DNA of 35,474 nucleotides, from the NCBI GenBank assembly GCA_029548395.1, contig JAKPNM010000076.1, positions 1-35,474 of the forward strand, written 5' to 3'. Origin of the DNA: Bacillota bacterium (GTDB lineage Bacteria > Bacillota > Clostridia > Christensenellales > Aristaeellaceae). Each line of letters opens with the position of its first letter. Within the stretch, counting starts at the first letter, position 1. The notes beneath the pieces are model-generated. The model was not told the origin of the DNA, did not search any database, and saw only the letters and a list, made by a program, of their open reading frames with translations. Made by a program: the position numbers and the translations under genes. Positions 32,190 through 35,474 of this stretch are shown piece by piece.

Positions 32190-34259
32190 ATGCTGAGAGA
32201 CTGGCCCCTGGACATGGTTCGGAACATCGGCATCATGGCCCACATTGATGCGGGCAAGACGACGACGACCGAGCGCATCCTGTTTTATACTGGCCGCGTC
32301 CACCGCATGGGAGAAACCCATGAAGGCGGCGCTACCATGGACTGGATGGACCAGGAAAAAGAACGCGGGATTACCATCACCTCCGCTGCGACAACAGCGG
32401 TGTGGAAAGGTTATCGCGTCAACATCATCGATACGCCCGGCCACGTGGACTTCACCGTCGAGGTCGAACGTTCTTTGCGTGTACTGGACGGTGCTGTGGC
32501 GGTGTTTTGCGCCAAGGGCGGCGTGGAGCCGCAAAGCGAGACTGTGTGGCGCCAGGCGAACAAGTACGATGTGCCCCGGCTTGCCTATATCAACAAAATG
32601 GACATCAACGGCGCGGATTTCTACCGGGTTGTCGATATGCTCAATGAGCGTCTCAACGCCAATGCCGTTCCCATCCAGTTGCCTATTGGCAGTGAAAATA
32701 CGTTTGTCGGCATCGTCGACCTTGTGCGCATGAAGGCCGAGGTCTATTACGATGATGAGGGCAAGGATATCCGTGAGGAAGACATCCCCGAGGACTTGTT
32801 GCCCCTGGCCGAAGAATACCGTGAAAGGCTGATTGACGCCGTGATCGGCACCGATGAAAGGCTGATGGAAAAGTTCTTCAACGGTGAGGAAATCACCCGC
32901 GAGGATTTGGTTTTCGCCATTCGCAAGACCACCATCGCCTGTGAGATTACCCCTGTGCTGTGCGGGACATCATACCGCAACAAGGGTGTTCAGCCGTTGC
33001 TGGACGCGGTATGCGACTACATGCCATCCCCAGTGGACATCCCTTCCGTCCAGGGCATTAACCCCAAGACCGGCAAGCAGGTGGAGCGCCATCCAAGGGA
33101 TGATGAGCCCTTCTCCGCCCTGGCATTCAAGATCGCCGTGGATCCCTTTGTGGGCAAGCTGGCGTTCTTCCGCGTCTACTCGGGGCAGGTGTCCGCCAAT
33201 TCCTACATTTACAACTCTACCAAGGGCAAGCGCGAGCGCTTCAGCCGCATTTTGCGCATGCACTCCAATCACCGCGAGGACGTGGAAAGCGTCTTTGCAG
33301 GTGATATCGCAGCCGCAGTCGGTCTCAAGGAAACTACCACCGGCGATACCCTGTGCGACGACAAGGCGCCCATCATCCTTGAGTCCCTTGAGTTCCCCGA
33401 TCCGGTGATCCGTGTGGCCATTGAGCCCAAGACCAAGGCGGGGCAAGAGAAGCTGAGCTATGCGCTCACGCGCCTTGCCGAGGAAGACCCTACCTTCAAG
33501 ACCTACACCGACCAAGAGACCGGTCAGACCATCATTGCAGGCATGGGCGAGCTGCACCTGGAGATCATCGTGGACCGCATGTTGCGGGAGTTCCGGGTGG
33601 AAGCCAACATCGGTAAGCCCCAGGTTGCCTACCGCGAGACCATCCGCAAGACAGCGCGTGGCGAGGGCCGACATGTGCGTCAGTCCGGCGGTCACGGCCA
33701 ATATGGTCATTGCGTGATAGAGATCAGCCCCACCCAACCTGGTGAAGGTTATTCCTTTGAAAGCAAGATCGTCGGCGGCGTCATACCGCGCGAGTTCATC
33801 GCGCCCATTGACGCAGGCATCCGGGAAGCGGCCCTGTCGGGCATCCTGGGCGGCTATGAGGTTGTGGACTTCAAAGCCACCTTGCTGGACGGCTCTTATC
33901 ATGAGGTTGACTCTTCAGAAATCGCTTTCAAAATCGCCGGTTCCCTGGCTTTCAAGAATGCCATGCGCATGGCTGACAGCTGCCTGATGGAACCCGTGAT
34001 GAAGGTGGAGGTCATCGTACCGGATCAGTACATGGGCGACGTGATTGGCGATTTAAGCGCCAGGCGCGGCCGCATTGAGACCTATGAGGCACGCTTGGGG
34101 GATGAGATTATTCATTCCTTTGTCCCGCTCAGCGAGATGTTCGGGTACGCCACCGACCTGCGCAGCAAGACGCAGGGGCGCGGCTTGTTCACGATGTCCT
34201 TTGATCATTATGAGGAAGTGCCGCACAGCATCGCGGAAAAGATCCTGGGACACTATTAA
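32190..34259 (+). CDS. fusA: Elongation factor G
   Basis: A 689-residue translational GTPase of full length. G1 is [16 protein letters not shown]2 is [13 protein letters not shown]3 is DTPGHVDF and G4 is NKMD. Domains II to V follow, with [25 protein letters not shown] in domain IV. It moves tRNAs and mRNA through the ribosome. The start ATG 32190 has AAGGAG upstream (36-bp gap from rpsG). The sequence is long enough and conserved enough to be the main EF-G. No resistance position was assessed. Confidence 0.98.
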   Translation: MLRDWPLDMVRNIGIMAHIDAGKTTTTERILFYTGRVHRMGETHEGGATMDWMDQEKERGITITSAATTAVWKGYRVNIIDTPGHVDFTVEVERSLRVLDGAVAVFCAKGGVEPQSETVWRQANKYDVPRLAYINKMDINGADFYRVVDMLNERLNANAVPIQLPIGSENTFVGIVDLVRMKAEVYYDDEGKDIREEDIPEDLLPLAEEYRERLIDAVIGTDERLMEKFFNGEEITREDLVFAIRKTTIACEITPVLCGTSYRNKGVQPLLDAVCDYMPSPVDIPSVQGINPKTGKQVERHPRDDEPFSALAFKIAVDPFVGKLAFFRVYSGQVSANSYIYNSTKGKRERFSRILRMHSNHREDVESVFAGDIAAAVGLKETTTGDTLCDDKAPIILESLEFPDPVIRVAIEPKTKAGQEKLSYALTRLAEEDPTFKTYTDQETGQTIIAGMGELHLEIIVDRMLREFRVEANIGKPQVAYRETIRKTARGEGRHVRQSGGHGQYGHCVIEISPTQPGEGYSFESKIVGGVIPREFIAPIDAGIREAALSGILGGYEVVDFKATLLDGSYHEVDSSEIAFKIAGSLAFKNAMRMADSCLMEPVMKVEVIVPDQYMGDVIGDLSARRGRIETYEARLGDEIIHSFVPLSEMFGYATDLRSKTQGRGLFTMSFDHYEEVPHSIAEKILGHY

Positions 34260-34290
34260 GATTATTGGAAGAAATCCTAAGGAGGATACC

Positions 34291-35474
34291 ATGGCAAAAC
34301 AGAAATTTGAGCGTACCAAGCCACACGTCAACATCGGCACGATCGGCCACGTTGACCATGGCAAGACCACTTTGACCGCGGCGATCACGATGGTGCTGGC
34401 CAAGGCAGGCCACGCGCAGGCGATGGCCTACGACCAGATCGACAAGGCACCCGAAGAGAAGGCTCGCGGGATCACGATCAACACCTCGCACGTGGAGTAT
34501 GAGACTGAGAACCGTCACTATGCGCACGTGGACTGCCCCGGCCACGCTGACTATGTCAAGAACATGATCACCGGCGCGGCGCAGATGGACGGCGCGATCC
34601 TGCTGGTGTCCGCGCCCGACGGCCCGATGCCGCAAACGCGCGAGCACATCCTGCTGGCCCGTCAGGTTGGCGTGCCCTCGATGGTCGTATTCATGAACAA
34701 GATCGACCTGATGGATGACGAGGAGCTGCTTGAGCTGGTTGAGATGGAGGTCCGTGATCTGCTCAACAGCTATGATTTCCCGGGTGATGAGATTCCGATT
34801 ACCAAGGGCAGCGCGCTCAAGGCCTTGGAATATATGCAAAAGGACGGCTCTGATCCGCAGAACGCTCCTGAGTGCAAATGCATCTATGAGCTGATGGATA
34901 CGGTGGACAACTACATTCCTACGCCCGCGCGCGCGGTGGATCGTCCTTTCCTGATGCCTGTTGAGGACGTTTTCTCCATCACCGGGCGCGGCACCGTGGC
35001 GACCGGCCGTGTAGAGCGCGGCGAAGTCAAGGTGTCCGACACTGTGGAGATCGTAGGTTTGATGGAGAAGCCGCGCGCTGTCGTGGTGACCGGTGTTGAG
35101 ATGTTCCACAAGATGCTGGACAAGGGCCAGGCGGGTGACAACATCGGGGCGTTGCTTCGCGGCGTCCAGCGCACGGAAATCGAGCGTGGCCAGGTACTAG
35201 CCAAGCCCGGTTCGATCAAGCCTCATACGCACTTCTTCAGCGAAGTGTACGTGCTGACCAAGGAGGAAGGCGGCCGTCACACGCCTTTCTTCAACGGCTA
35301 CCGTCCTCAGTTTTATTTCCGCACCACGGACGTAACCGGCTCCATCAAGATGCCTGAAGGCGTAGAGATGGTGATGCCCGGTGACAACGTTCAGATGGAA
35401 GTCACGCTGATCACGCCCATCGCGATTGAGCAGGGACTTCGCTTCGCCATCCGTGAGGGCGGCCACACTGTTGG
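34291..35474 (+). CDS. tuf: Elongation factor Tu (3' end cut by the window)
   Basis: Open from ATG 34291 to the window end (394 codons seen; only a few residues are missing). It is not in the ORF track because it has no stop here. G1 is [13 protein letters not shown], then [42 protein letters not shown] and NKIDLMDD. Domains II and III include [15 protein letters not shown] and [19 protein letters not shown], and the end reads REGGHTVG. It delivers aminoacyl-tRNA to the ribosome. AAGGAGG lies before the ATG, 31 bp after fusA. It is the last visible gene of the str operon. Confidence 0.98.
   Translation, partial: MAKQKFERTKPHVNIGTIGHVDHGKTTLTAAITMVLAKAGHAQAMAYDQIDKAPEEKARGITINTSHVEYETENRHYAHVDCPGHADYVKNMITGAAQMDGAILLVSAPDGPMPQTREHILLARQVGVPSMVVFMNKIDLMDDEELLELVEMEVRDLLNSYDFPGDEIPITKGSALKALEYMQKDGSDPQNAPECKCIYELMDTVDNYIPTPARAVDRPFLMPVEDVFSITGRGTVATGRVERGEVKVSDTVEIVGLMEKPRAVVVTGVEMFHKMLDKGQAGDNIGALLRGVQRTEIERGQVLAKPGSIKPHTHFFSEVYVLTKEEGGRHTPFFNGYRPQFYFRTTDVTGSIKMPEGVEMVMPGDNVQMEVTLITPIAIEQGLRFAIREGGHTV

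Noticed and set aside
32190-35474. Antibiotic-resistance changes in EF-G or EF-Tu
   Set aside because: No unusual residue was noticed at the EF-Tu positions I could place (such as the Ala in [10 protein letters not shown]), and EF-G positions could not be assessed reliably by eye.

Overview
The window looks like a piece of a Clostridia-type Firmicutes chromosome of fairly high GC. The evidence is RNase J, a YlbF-family protein, MltG, a KtrB/KtrA-like potassium pair, a CD1247-type protein downstream of efp, YitT, CvpA, an L7Ae-like protein leading the str operon, strong AGGAGG ribosome binding sites, a CIRCE heat-shock operator, and proteins resembling DUF6062 and DUF5711. A Christensenellales-like lineage is a guess from family recall, not something the sequence proves.

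Layout. 1-682: the 3' end of a 23S rRNA, a 5S rRNA and an rRNA terminator. 745-10.0 kb (+): an RseC-like membrane protein, RNase J, a terminator, a YlbF-family protein, MltG, the wreck of a TIM-barrel gene, an Xaa-Pro peptidase with its own promoter, EF-P, a CD1247-type zinc-ribbon protein, a terminator, the potassium uptake pair and a DEDDh exonuclease. 9.8-12.0 kb (+): an OmpR-type response regulator and its histidine kinase. 12.1-16.5 kb (-): four overlapping envelope genes (a membrane protein with a Cys/His tail, a DUF6062-like protein with two zinc-type modules, and two GerMN proteins of which one is a lipoprotein). 16.7-20.1 kb (-): dnaX, a YitT protein and an XRE regulator with a degenerate S24-like domain. 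20.3-25.3 kb (+): a LacI-family regulator, a sugar-binding protein and two ABC permeases. 25.3-28.3 kb (+): CIRCE-controlled htpG and an aldo/keto reductase. 28.4-30.6 kb (-): a CvpA protein and a DUF5711-like protein with a near-consensus promoter, and a stand-alone chorismate mutase. 30.7-35.5 kb (+): the str operon (L7Ae-like, rpsL, rpsG, fusA and tuf, cut by the window end) from its own promoter.

How the genes work together. Most of the window is housekeeping: translation, RNA decay, replication, wall synthesis and potassium balance. The accessory parts are the sugar ABC locus, probably controlled by its LacI protein, and the four-gene envelope operon facing a two-component system. The points most worth a second look are: an arginine at S12 position 88, where lysine is expected; a possible short upstream ORF overlapping the rpsL start; a sugar-binding protein without a lipobox paired with a permease carrying an unusual ~220-residue N-terminal extension; a CIRCE element at htpG that could also act as a terminator; and the envelope operon itself. 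No CRISPR array, insertion sequence, phage gene or tRNA was seen.
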